Assembly: GCF_014649715.1 (NCBI RefSeq)
Contig: NZ_BMTO01000002.1
Coordinates: 564,471-628,470 of the forward strand
Direction of reading: 5' to 3'
DNA: 64,000 nt
DNA from: Streptomyces lateritius
GTDB taxonomy: Bacteria; Actinomycetota; Actinomycetes; Streptomycetales; Streptomycetaceae
This document shows, in pieces, positions 1 through 7,658 of this stretch; within the stretch, counting starts at the first letter, position 1; every line of letters starts with the position of its first letter. A program made the translations under genes and the position numbers. Below the pieces are notes generated by a model, which did not search any database, had not been told where the DNA came from, and worked only from the letters and a program-made list of their open reading frames with translations.

Positions 1-243
1 GAGTTGCTCGGCGTCCTCGATGTCGTAGCACCGATCGACGCGCACCCCGGCGGCGAGCAGGCGGGGGTAGACCTCGGCGGTCGACCGCCACACCCAGCGG
101 GCGACGTCGGGCCGGGAGCGCACGGACTGGACCAGATCCGGCTCGCGCACGACGGGCCCGGCGGGCAGCCCGTCCCGGCCGAGCGGGACGAGCAGCGCTC
201 CGTCCCCCTCCGCCTCACCGGCCAGCGCCCACCTCTCGCTCAC
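1..243 (-). CDS. Bifunctional 3'-5' exonuclease/DNA polymerase (5' part only)
   Basis: The first 81 codons of a gene that runs off the left edge. Reading leftward from a GTG at 243, the protein begins MSERWALAGEAEGDG and continues with REPDLVQSV, WVWRSTAEVYPRLLAAGVRV and CYDIEDAE. I recognise this as the start of the Streptomyces 'bifunctional 3'-5' exonuclease/DNA polymerase' family, a family A polymerase-like protein without a 5' nuclease domain. No catalytic motif lies in the visible part, so activity cannot be judged. The GTG is chosen because the family begins with a similar M(S/T)xRWALA sequence. Upstream is a repeat-rich gap of about 500 bp. Confidence 0.75.
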   Translation of the reverse strand, partial: MSERWALAGEAEGDGALLVPLGRDGLPAGPVVREPDLVQSVRSRPDVARWVWRSTAEVYPRLLAAGVRVDRCYDIEDAEQL

Positions 244-347
244 AGGTGCGAGTCTGTCACCCGCCACCGACAACACCCGGCGACGCCACCGAGCGGATCG
301 CCCGCCGCCACCGAGGCGGTCGTCCGGGCTCCGGCCAGGCGGACGAC

Positions 348-430
348 CGTTCACGCCACCGAGCGGGTGGCTCGTCCCGGCACGCGACCCAGGCGGGGGC
401 GCCGTTCACGCCACCGAGCGGGTGGCTCGT
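348..430. repeat. 55-bp-spaced direct repeat pair
   Basis: The 28-bp word beginning cgttcacgccaccgagcggg and ending gtggctcgt occurs at 348-375 and again, identical, at 403-430, a spacing of 55 bp. A third partial start, 'cgttcacgcca', follows at 428. The word is related to the unit of the 48-bp array just downstream. Confidence 0.8.
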
Positions 431-462
431 TCACGCCACTGCGGCGAGTCGTCCTTCGCGCC

Positions 463-606
463 ACCGAGGTGGGCTGTCCGTCCCCACCGAGGAGGGTTGT
501 CCGTTCAAGCACCGAGGTGGGCTGTCCGTCCCCACCGAGGAGGGTTGTCCGTTCAAGCACCGAGGTGGGCTGTCCGTCCACATCGAGGCGGGTTGTCGTG
601 CACGCA
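463..606. repeat. 48-bp tandem repeat, about three copies, built from 24-bp half-units
   Basis: The word accgaggtgggctgtccg starts at 463, 511 and 559, giving an exact 48-bp period. Each 48-mer splits into two related 24-bp halves, one with 'accgaggtgggctgtccgt' and one with 'accgaggagggttgtccgt'. The first two 48-mers are identical over their full length, the third diverges after about 30 bp. Identical large units made of diverged halves suggest recent unequal crossing-over on an older 24-bp array. Confidence 0.85.
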
Positions 607-742
607 CCGAGGTGCGCCGCCCCTTCACACCCCCCAGCCGCCCCTTCACACCACCCCGGCGGGGCCTCCCACCCCGGCGGGTCCTCCGTTCATCCCGCCG
701 GGGCGGGCCGCCTGTCCACGCCGTCGCGACGGGTCGGCCGTT

Positions 743-1987
743 TCATGCCACCGCGTGGAAGAGGGCCGCCGCCTCACCGCGGGAGGCCACTCCCAGCTTC
801 GTCAGGATGTTCGCGACGTGGAACTTCACCGTCGACTCGCTGATGTGCAGCTCCTGGGCGATCTGCCGGTTGCGGTGGCCGAGCGCCAGGTGGGTCAGGA
901 CCTCCAGCTCACGTCCGCCGAGCCCGGTGAGCGGGTCCGCCGCCGCGATCGGAGCGTCCGCCGTGGCCAGCGGGATCGCCGCCGTGAGCGTCGTGCCCCA
1001 GCCGGGGACCGCGTCCATCTCCAGCCGGCCCCCCAGCACCTCCAGCCGGTCCGTGATGCTGCCGGCGCCCAGCGGGCAGGCGTCCAGGCCGCCCGCGCCG
1101 TCGTCCCGGACCGTCGCCCGCAGCTCGTGCTCCGTCAGCTGCCAGCCGACGTGGACGCGGCTGACCGTGTCCTGCTCCAGGACCACGAGCAGCAACGCCC
1201 GGACGATCGCCCGCGCGCCGTGCGCCACGTCCGCCGCGAGCGAGCGCGCGCTGTCCGGCGGGCCGAGCTCCAGCCGTACGGGACTGTGCCGCAGCATCGT
1301 CCGCAGCCCGTCCGCGAGCCGGTCGAAGGCCTCACGGGCCGGTTCCTCGGCGACCGAGCGGTCCCGCTTCGCCTCCGCGCGCATCTCGATCAGCGCGTTG
1401 ACGGCGAGGTCGGTTGCGGTCACCCGGGCCGAACTGTCGTCCAACGCCCGGCTGCGGAGCACCCCGAGGACGCCGGAGAGCGCCGCCGCGTGCGCCGTCG
1501 TCAGCTCGGCGATCACCCGCGCCCGGGTGTCGGCCGCCGCCCGCGAACGGGCCAGCGCCCCGGGCAGCGCCTCCACGGCGAACCGGTCGAAGTGGCTGGT
1601 CACCAGGTCCCACAGGGCCTGCGCCACGGCCAGTCCGGGCTCGGCGACGGGCGCGGCCCCTTCGTCCCGCAGGAGCACGAGGACCGACCGGCGCGCGGTC
1701 GCGTCGCTGGTCACGGCGAGGACCTCGCGGGCGGCACCACCGGCCGTGGCGGTGCCCTGCCAAGGTGCCCCCGCCCTACCGGACATGAGCAGCGGAGTGA
1801 GTTCGGCGGCGGTGAGGAGGTCCGTCTCGCCGACCGCCTTGAAGGGGGAGTGGGCGCAGTGCGTGGAGAGTTCGGCGGCGCCGCGGTGCGGGATCAGGGG
1901 CGCGAGGGCGGCCGAGACCCGGGGCAGGATCTCGCCGAGCGGCTGCCGGATGATCTCGTACGCGGTGTTCAGCGTGGTCGCGTCCAT
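743..1987 (-). CDS. LuxR-family regulator with histidine-kinase-like ATPase region
   Basis: A 414-residue protein whose last 60 residues form a LuxR/NarL helix-turn-helix (GGRELEVLTHLALGHRNRQIAQ, then SESTVKFHVANILTKLGV). Ahead of it, at about residues 230-335, is a region like the catalytic half of NarX/DesK-type kinases: a long helical stretch, then RATVRDDGAGG (a DxGxG-like G1 box) and GGRLEMDAVPGWGTT. The N-terminal part resembles a GAF-type sensor but has no motif I can name. It may be a single-protein hybrid of kinase-like sensor and DNA-binding domain; no phosphoacceptor histidine of the ELHD type is visible. I chose the ATG at 1987 over one 99 bp upstream because the added residues look like promoter DNA. 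It is divergent from the oxidoreductase gene at 2113. Confidence 0.8.
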   Translation of the reverse strand: MDATTLNTAYEIIRQPLGEILPRVSAALAPLIPHRGAAELSTHCAHSPFKAVGETDLLTAAELTPLLMSGRAGAPWQGTATAGGAAREVLAVTSDATARRSVLVLLRDEGAAPVAEPGLAVAQALWDLVTSHFDRFAVEALPGALARSRAAADTRARVIAELTTAHAAALSGVLGVLRSRALDDSSARVTATDLAVNALIEMRAEAKRDRSVAEEPAREAFDRLADGLRTMLRHSPVRLELGPPDSARSLAADVAHGARAIVRALLLVVLEQDTVSRVHVGWQLTEHELRATVRDDGAGGLDACPLGAGSITDRLEVLGGRLEMDAVPGWGTTLTAAIPLATADAPIAAADPLTGLGGRELEVLTHLALGHRNRQIAQELHISESTVKFHVANILTKLGVASRGEAAALFHAVA

Positions 1988-2112
1988 GACGCTCAGCCTA
2001 GTGAGCGCGACCCGGGGAGCGGCTGGTCTTTCGGACAGGTGCGACTGGCCGTTGGGAGGGCGGGGCGGAGGCGCGGGAGATCGCAAGCTGAAGGCGACCT
2101 GAGGAGGTTGCG

Positions 2113-3030
2113 ATGGAAGCGATCGTGTACGAGGAGTTCGGCGGCCCGGACGTGCTGCGCCACGAGACCGGTGTGGCGGTACCGGAGCCCGGCGCCGGCG
2201 CGGTACGGGTGAAGGTGGCGGCGGTGGGCGTCAACCCCGTGGACCACAAGCGCCGTTACGGCTGGGTCGAGGCCTTCTACCCGACCACGTTCCCGGCCGT
2301 GCCCGGCCTGGAGTTCGCCGGGACGGTGGACGCGCTGGGCGAGGGCGTGACCGGAGTCGCCGTCGGTGACGAGGTGTTCGGCTGGACGACGACCGGTGCC
2401 TACGCCGAGTACGCCCTTGCGGAGCTGTTCATCCCCAAGCCGCCCGGGCTGACGTGGGAGCAGGCCGCGAGCCTGCCGGTGGCCGGCGAGACGGCGGCGC
2501 GCGTCCTGGAGCTGCTCGGCCTGAAGGAGGGCGAGACCCTGCTCCTGCACGGAGCGGCCGGCGTCGTCGGCTCGGTGGCGGTCCAGCTCGCGGTCGCGGC
2601 GGGCGCCACGGTCATCGGCACGGCCTCGGAGGGCAACCACGCGTTCCTTCGGGAGCTGGGCGCGATCCCGGTGGCCTACGGGGAGGGCCTGGCGGACCGG
2701 ATCAGGGCGGCGGCCCCGGACGGCGTCGACGCGGTCCTCGACGCGGCGGGGCACGACACCCTGCCGCTCTCGATCGAGCTGATGGGCGGCGAGAAAGAGC
2801 GGATCGTCACGATCGCGGCGCCGGACGCGGAGGAGCACGGGATCGTCTTCTCGGGCGTCGTCGCCGCACCGGCCGAGGTGCGCGCCTGGCTGACGGACCA
2901 GGCCCGCCTGGCGGTGGAGGGCCGGCTGACGGTCCGGCTCGCGCAGGCGCTGCCTCTGAAGGAGGCGGCCCACGCGCAGGAGCTCAGCGAATCGGGGCAC
3001 GTGCGCGGCAAGTTGGTCCTGCTGCCGTAG
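2113..3030 (+). CDS. NADP-dependent quinone-type oxidoreductase (medium-chain dehydrogenase family)
   Basis: A 305-residue zinc-free medium-chain dehydrogenase/reductase. It opens with MEAIVYEEFGGPDVL, the GroES-like fold with VGVNPVDHKRRYG and PAVPGLEFAGTV follows, and the Rossmann nucleotide site is LLLHGAAGVVGSVAVQLAVAAG (about residues 140-160). There is no structural or catalytic zinc cysteine set, so NAD(P)H:quinone or enone reduction is more likely than alcohol oxidation. A strong Shine-Dalgarno (gaggagg) sits 7 bp before the ATG. It is divergent from the LuxR-type gene with a 125-bp shared promoter region, so that regulator is a plausible controller. The substrate is unknown. Confidence 0.88.
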   Translation: MEAIVYEEFGGPDVLRHETGVAVPEPGAGAVRVKVAAVGVNPVDHKRRYGWVEAFYPTTFPAVPGLEFAGTVDALGEGVTGVAVGDEVFGWTTTGAYAEYALAELFIPKPPGLTWEQAASLPVAGETAARVLELLGLKEGETLLLHGAAGVVGSVAVQLAVAAGATVIGTASEGNHAFLRELGAIPVAYGEGLADRIRAAAPDGVDAVLDAAGHDTLPLSIELMGGEKERIVTIAAPDAEEHGIVFSGVVAAPAEVRAWLTDQARLAVEGRLTVRLAQALPLKEAAHAQELSESGHVRGKLVLLP

Positions 3031-3332
3031 GGATGGTGCGCGGCGCGGGCGGAGCGGACGGCGGCGCCGGGAGTGACGGGGGTGTCCCGGCGTACGCGGT
3101 GCTGGTGCCTGTGCAGGTGCTGATTGCTGGGCTGGTGCCGGCCAGGTCCAGGTGCGGGGCAGGAGCCGGTGGCTGGGCTGGTGCCGGCCGGGTACAGGTG
3201 CGGGGCGGGAGCCGGTGGCTGGGCTGGTGCCGAGCAGGTGCGGCTGGAAGGCCCGGGCCGGTGCGGGTGGAAGGCCGGGGCGGTGACCCGGCTCCGACCC
3301 CGGTCACCGCCCCGTTCATCCACCTTCCCCGC
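3031..3332. other. Gene-free convergent gap with a 46-bp repeat
   Basis: About 300 bp between the convergent oxidoreductase and permease genes. It holds a 46-bp tandem repeat (separate entry) followed by related fragments such as 'ggcccgggccggtgcgggtggaaggc'. Open frames cross it on both strands, but the 46-bp period shifts reading frame at each copy, so a protein repeat is not being maintained. Confidence 0.75.
3131..3245. repeat. 46-bp tandem repeat, two full copies and a partial
   Basis: The word gctggtgccggcc starts at 3131 and 3177, and gctggtgccgagc at 3223, an exact 46-bp period. Copies one and two differ at only a few positions (for example caggtcc against cgggtac). The third decays after about 20 bp. 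The unit also contains an inner near-repeat, ggtgcgggg/ggtggctggg. Confidence 0.85.
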
Positions 3333-5462
3333 TCAGCGCGTCAGGCGCCACGCGGGGAGCGCCGCCGCGGCCGTCGCCACCACCGCGCAGGCCCCCGCCG
3401 CGGCCCCCACCGTGCCCCAGGGGACGGACAGGGCGACCGGCGCCGACAGGGCGGCGAGGCCCGTTCCCAGGCTCGCCAGGACCACCGCGGTCACCGCGAG
3501 TCCGAGCAGCGCACCGATCGTCACGGCCAGGGCAGCCTCACCGGTCACCACCCGCAGGACTTGCGTCCGGGTCGCGCCGGCCAGCCGTAGCGAGGCCAGC
3601 TCTCCGCCCCGCACCGAGGTCGCCATCAGCAAGGTGTTGGCCAGCGCGATCACGGTGTAGACGAGGGCGATGCCGAGGACCAGGAGCAGCCCGAGCCGGG
3701 TCTGCGGGCTGGTGGCGGGGTGCGTGGCGGCGGCCCACTCCTCGACCGTACGGACGGTTCCGCCGGCCCCGCCCAAGGCCGTGCTCAGGGCGGCCCCGGA
3801 CGCTCCGTTCACCCCCTCCGCCCCGGACGCCTCGATCCGGTCCACCACCGATCCCGGCGCGTTCGCCCGGGTCACGTACGGCCCGTTGTCGCCCGTACCG
3901 AGCGCCAGGACCGCCACGACCCGCAGTGTGACCGGCCCGCTGCCGTCCGCGAGCCACACCTCGACCCGCTCGCCGACACGCCCTCGCTGCCACTCCTCGT
4001 TGACGACGATCGACCGGTCGTCGAGATCCCGTACGTCCCCGGCCACCACCGGGAGCCGGGCGAGGTCAGCGAAGGCCGCCGGGTCGGACACGGCCCGGGC
4101 CCCGTACTTCACGAGCGCCTCGGCCCCGTCCCGTACGAACACGGAGGTGGCCCCGGTCGCCGAGACGGTCGCCCCCGGCACCCGGACCGGCGTCAGCTCG
4201 TCCCCGTCCACCACCCACCGGGCCGCCGTCTGCCCGCGGGCCTCCGCCGCCTTCGTGCTGGTCACCGTCGTCGCGGAACCGAGCAGGGAGCCCGCCAGCG
4301 CGACCGTCACGAGGACGGGCGCGGCGACGGCCGCGGTACGGCGCACGGCGGCCGCGCTGTTCTCCCGTACGAGCATGCCCGTCGTCCCCGGCAGCCGCAG
4401 GGCCCGGGCCACGGGCCGGACGAGGAGCGGGGCGAGCAGCGCGACTCCGGTGATCAGGAGCATCGGAACGGTGGTGTACGTCTTGCGCTTGAGCAGCTCC
4501 GACGGCTCCGTCGCACAAGTCCGGAGGAGCAGCCCGGCGCCCGCGAGCAGCAGTCCCGCGCCCAGCAGCGCGCGACCGAGCGGCAGTGCGCCGGTGTCCA
4601 CGTCCGCCTCGCGCAGCACGGCCGTCGGGCCGACCTTCCCGGCCCGGCGGGAGGCGGCGAGCGCCCCGGCGACGGCGACGGTCACACCCGTCCAGAAGGC
4701 GGCGTGAAAGGGCCAGACCGCGTCCCCGATCCTGAACCAGCCGGGGGCGAGATCCCCGTCGACCAGCACCTGGGCCAGCCAGGGCGCGCCCCACGCGCCG
4801 AGCGCGCATCCGGCGGCCGAGGCGAGGACGCCGACCCCCGCGGCCTCGGCCAGCAGCATCCGTCGCACCTGGCCGGGGGTGGCGCCGGCGGTCCGCAGCA
4901 GTCCGAACTCGCGTCGCCGCAGGGCGACCGCGAAGGCGAAGGTGGAGGCGACGACGAAGACGGAGACGAAGGTCGTGACGCCTCCCGCGGTGCCGAGGAG
5001 GGCGTTCAGGGCGACGAGCGCCTCGGCGTCCCGCTCCGGCTCGGGGTCGGCGAGCCGCCGTTCACCGCCGGTGAGCACCTGGGCGCGGTCGCCGACGAGG
5101 GTACGGACCTCGGAGGCGGGGCCGTGGACTCCGACGGCGTCGGGTCCCCCCGCGACGGTGACGGCCCAGCGGGCTTTCAGCTCGCGCAGCAGTTCGGTGT
5201 CCACAGGCTGTGGACGGTCGAGCTTCCGCGAGACGGAGGCCGTGTGCGGCCCTCGCCGCACGTCGACGGTGACCGCGTCCCGCCCCTTCACGACCACCGG
5301 CGCGGAGGCGAACCGCTGAGGGGTCCGCTCGGGGGCGTCGAAGGTGGCGGAGAGGCCGAGGCCCATGGTGGTGAGGAGCCCGACCCCGAGACCGAGGGCG
5401 ACAAAGCTGCCCAGGAAGGCGGCCCAGCGGGCCCGCAGCCCGGAGAGAACGACCGTCAGCAC
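3333..5462 (-). CDS. FtsX-like ABC transporter permease (MacB/LolC type)
   Basis: A 709-residue permease with the two-FtsX-domain layout of actinobacterial MacB-like exporters. A TM segment lies near the N-terminus (FLGSFVALGLGVGLLTTMG), then a short extracytoplasmic region, then a first FtsX block (TTFVSVFVVASTFAFAVALR ... RREFGLLRTAGATPGQVRR). A second extracytoplasmic region and a C-terminal FtsX block (VLGIALVYTVIALANTLLMA ... LASLRLAGATRTQVLRVV) follow. The GTG at 5462 is preferred because it overlaps the TGA of the upstream ATPase gene (GTGCTGA), as expected for translational coupling; an ATG 36 bp further up is possible. It works with the ATPase at 5456-6289. Cargo is unknown; such pairs often export peptides or lipids, or signal to a two-component system, but none is adjacent. 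Confidence 0.88.
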   Translation of the reverse strand: MLTVVLSGLRARWAAFLGSFVALGLGVGLLTTMGLGLSATFDAPERTPQRFASAPVVVKGRDAVTVDVRRGPHTASVSRKLDRPQPVDTELLRELKARWAVTVAGGPDAVGVHGPASEVRTLVGDRAQVLTGGERRLADPEPERDAEALVALNALLGTAGGVTTFVSVFVVASTFAFAVALRRREFGLLRTAGATPGQVRRMLLAEAAGVGVLASAAGCALGAWGAPWLAQVLVDGDLAPGWFRIGDAVWPFHAAFWTGVTVAVAGALAASRRAGKVGPTAVLREADVDTGALPLGRALLGAGLLLAGAGLLLRTCATEPSELLKRKTYTTVPMLLITGVALLAPLLVRPVARALRLPGTTGMLVRENSAAAVRRTAAVAAPVLVTVALAGSLLGSATTVTSTKAAEARGQTAARWVVDGDELTPVRVPGATVSATGATSVFVRDGAEALVKYGARAVSDPAAFADLARLPVVAGDVRDLDDRSIVVNEEWQRGRVGERVEVWLADGSGPVTLRVVAVLALGTGDNGPYVTRANAPGSVVDRIEASGAEGVNGASGAALSTALGGAGGTVRTVEEWAAATHPATSPQTRLGLLLVLGIALVYTVIALANTLLMATSVRGGELASLRLAGATRTQVLRVVTGEAALAVTIGALLGLAVTAVVLASLGTGLAALSAPVALSVPWGTVGAAAGACAVVATAAAALPAWRLTR

Positions 5463-6289
5463 GCGGCACCGCTCGTCGTCCCGGCGTGCCGCTCGCACTC
5501 GGTGTCCGGGCTGCCGGCCGCGATCGTCTCCAGGGCCGCCGTCCGGGCCGCCACCCGCTCCACGGTCGGGGCGACGAGCTCCCCGGCCACCCGCCCGTCG
5601 ACCAGGAACACCACCCGGTCGGCGCGCGCCGCGGCCACCGGGTCGTGGGTGACCATGACGATCGTCTGGCCGTCCCGGTCCACCAGCTCCCGCAGCATCG
5701 TGAGCACCTCACGGCTGGTGGTGGAGTCCAGGGCCCCGGTCGGCTCGTCCCCGAAGAGCACGCCCGGCCGGGTGATCAAGGCCCGGGCGATGGCGACGCG
5801 TTGCTGCTGGCCGCCGGACAGCTCGCCGGGCCGGTGCCTCTCCCGTCCGGCGAGTCCGACCCGGCCCAGCGCCTCCCGCACCTCGGTACGGGACGGACGG
5901 CGCCCGGCGAGCCGCAGCGGCAGCGCCACGTTCTGCGCCGCCGTGAGGGAGGGCAGCAGATTGAACGACTGGAAGACGAAGCCGATCCGGTCCCGCCGCA
6001 GCAGCGTGAGCCGCCGCTCGCTCAGCTTCTCCAGGGCGACGCCGCCGACCTCCACCGTCCCGGCGGTGGGCCGGTCGAGGCCCGCCGCGCACTGCAGCAG
6101 CGTGGACTTGCCGGAGCCCGAGGGGCCCATCACGGCGGTGAAGGTGCCGGTGCGGAAGTCCAGGTCGACGCCGTCGAGGGCGCGGACGTCGCGGTGGTGG
6201 CGGTGGAGGCCGGTGAGCCGAACGGCGGTGTCGGAGAACGCCGTTGTCGCCACCCCCACCGCCGCCGTCTTGGCCGTCGTCTTTGTCAT
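5456..6289 (-). CDS. ABC transporter ATP-binding protein (LolD/MacB type)
   Basis: A 277-residue ATPase with every nucleotide-binding motif: Walker A GPSGSGKST, Q-loop FQSFNLLPSLTA, signature LSGGQQQRVAIARAL, Walker B GVLFGDEPTGALD and H-loop VMVTHDP. The FNLLP Q-loop and GDEPTGALD are typical of the LolD/MacB branch that partners FtsX-type permeases. An extra tail of about 40 residues carries three cysteines near the end. Its stop overlaps the permease start, so the two form an operon. Downstream of its start is 87 bp to the NmrA-like gene stop. Confidence 0.93.
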   Translation of the reverse strand: MTKTTAKTAAVGVATTAFSDTAVRLTGLHRHHRDVRALDGVDLDFRTGTFTAVMGPSGSGKSTLLQCAAGLDRPTAGTVEVGGVALEKLSERRLTLLRRDRIGFVFQSFNLLPSLTAAQNVALPLRLAGRRPSRTEVREALGRVGLAGRERHRPGELSGGQQQRVAIARALITRPGVLFGDEPTGALDSTTSREVLTMLRELVDRDGQTIVMVTHDPVAAARADRVVFLVDGRVAGELVAPTVERVAARTAALETIAAGSPDTECERHAGTTSGAAC

Positions 6290-6376
6290 GGCTCAAGCGA
6301 ACCGTTTCCGGCTCCGCCGATCACGACCCCTGGCAGGCGTCCCGGAGGTAGGGCCAGGCCTACTCCTTCGGTACGC

Positions 6377-7189
6377 CTACCCCTGACGTACCGCCGCCGC
6401 GAACACCTCGAGCGCGTCCAGCGGTTCACGGCCCAGCAGCTCCCGCAGGTCGTTCTTCACGCCCGTCCCGTCCATGAAGCCGTGCGCTATCGCCGAGTAC
6501 GTGCCGGTCAGCATCGGGACTTGGAAGGCCTCGGCCCCCGAGGCGGCGAGGGTGGCCCGCGCCGCGGCCAGCGTGCCGGGGACGTACTCCGCGTCGAGGG
6601 CGCGCGCCAGGTCGGCGCCGCCGAGCGGGCGTTCGCCCACCAGCTCGTAGACGCGCCCGGCGTGCGGCGCCGGGTCGGTGGCGACGTTGACGGCGATCTC
6701 GGCGAGGTCCTCGCGGGCCACGGCGGCGAGCCGGCCCTCGCCGAGGGGGCCGGTGATGCGGTTCCCGGCGTCGGGTGTGGCGAGCCAGACGAGGAGCTCG
6801 GCGTAGAGCCCGTTGCGCAGCACGGTCCAGTCGACCGTCGAGCGCTGGAGACGCCGCTCGGTCCAGCGGTGGGGGAGGGAGTACGTGAGGTGGTCGCCGT
6901 CGCCGGAGAGGCTGGTGTAGACGATGTGGCCGACCCCGGCCGCCTCGGCGGCGGAGACGGCGGCCTCGTGGCGGGCCACGACCGTGTCGTCCTCGCCGTA
7001 CCCGGCGGAGATCATCAGCAGCGTGTCGACACCGGCGAAGGCCTCCGGCAGGGTGCCGGGCTCGTCGAAGTCGACGAGGCGGGTGCCGGGCAGTCCGGCG
7101 CGGGTGCCGAGGACGACGTCGTCCCGGCCGGCGAGGCGCTCCGCGACGAGCCGGCCGAGACCGCCGGAGACACCGGTGACGAGCAGCAT
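6377..7189 (-). CDS. NmrA-like NAD(P)-binding reductase (QorB type)
   Basis: A 270-residue atypical short-chain dehydrogenase. The nucleotide-binding motif is at the very N-terminus (LLVTGVSGGLGRLVAERL), followed by VDTLLMISAGYGED and HIVYTSLSGDGDHL. It lacks the YxxxK catalytic pair in usual spacing, as in NmrA/QorB proteins that bind NADP or reduce quinones. It is divergent from an HxlR regulator 79 bp away. That pairing (HxlR repressor with an NmrA/QorB reductase) is recurrent in bacteria and typically responds to quinones or reactive electrophiles, so regulation by the neighbour is likely but inferred. Confidence 0.88.
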   Translation of the reverse strand: MLLVTGVSGGLGRLVAERLAGRDDVVLGTRAGLPGTRLVDFDEPGTLPEAFAGVDTLLMISAGYGEDDTVVARHEAAVSAAEAAGVGHIVYTSLSGDGDHLTYSLPHRWTERRLQRSTVDWTVLRNGLYAELLVWLATPDAGNRITGPLGEGRLAAVAREDLAEIAVNVATDPAPHAGRVYELVGERPLGGADLARALDAEYVPGTLAAARATLAASGAEAFQVPMLTGTYSAIAHGFMDGTGVKNDLRELLGREPLDALEVFAAAVRQG

Positions 7190-7268
7190 GCTTCCCCCTG
7201 ATTTCGCGTTGGTGTTCGGTGAGGATCATTCTGTGAGGGCGGTCGTCGTCGCGTAAGGAGGCACATTC

Positions 7269-7658
7269 ATGTCAGCGGGGCACACGGATGTAACCACCGG
7301 CCCGGTGGTGAGCTGCGCGGAAGAGTGCGGCGTACGGGACGTGCAGGACCGGCTCGGCGACAAGTGGACGGTCCATGTGGTGGTCGAACTGGCCTCGGGG
7401 CCACGCCGCTTCAGGGAGCTGCAGCGGCTGGTCACCGGCGTCTCGCAGCGGATGCTGACCTTCACCCTGCGCCGTCTGGAGCGGGACGGTCTGGTGACAC
7501 GGACGGTGTACCCGACGACGCCGCCGCAGGTGGAGTACGAGCTGACGGGGACGGGACACAGCATGACCCACCTGATCAAGCAGCTGATCGACTGGTCGCT
7601 CGACCACCGTGCGGTGATCGGGCGGGCGCGCGAGGAATGGGACGCGAAGCAGACGTGA
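7269..7658 (+). CDS. HxlR-family winged-helix regulator
   Basis: A 129-residue HxlR regulator: CAEECGVRDVQDRLGDKWTV, then the family hallmark FRELQRLVTGVSQRMLTFTLRRLERDGLV and the wing region TPPQVEYELTGTG. Cysteines at the start of the domain (C16 and C20) are in the region where redox-sensing HxlR members carry a reactive cysteine. A good Shine-Dalgarno (aaggagg) precedes the ATG. Divergent from the NmrA-like reductase; its stop codon overlaps the start of the next gene (GTGA). Confidence 0.92.
   Translation: MSAGHTDVTTGPVVSCAEECGVRDVQDRLGDKWTVHVVVELASGPRRFRELQRLVTGVSQRMLTFTLRRLERDGLVTRTVYPTTPPQVEYELTGTGHSMTHLIKQLIDWSLDHRAVIGRAREEWDAKQT

Larger units (their letters stand above)
244..742. 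other. Gene-free gap filled with degenerate repeats
   Basis: A 500-bp gap between the divergently read polymerase start and the LuxR-type gene stop. It holds no supported gene. It is made of variants of a motif close to caCCGAGGnGGnTGTCCGTtCA, including a 55-bp-spaced pair at 348-430 and a clean 48-bp tandem array at 463-606, then C-rich sequence with repeated 'ccccttcacacc' and 'accccggcggg' words up to about 700. Long open frames cross it on both strands because the 48-bp period is a multiple of three and lacks stop codons. They are not genes. Confidence 0.75.

Noticed and set aside
4..843. Long open frames on both strands across the repeat array (up to 279 residues)
   Set aside because: They exist because the 48-bp unit is a multiple of three and stop-free. 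Composition is R/P/S repeats, there is no ribosome-binding site, and they overlap the polymerase and LuxR-type genes.
2984..3323. Pro-rich open frames over the 46-bp repeat
   Set aside because: Period 46 shifts frame at each copy, so the repeated protein pattern is not maintained. Positions fit a non-coding convergent gap.
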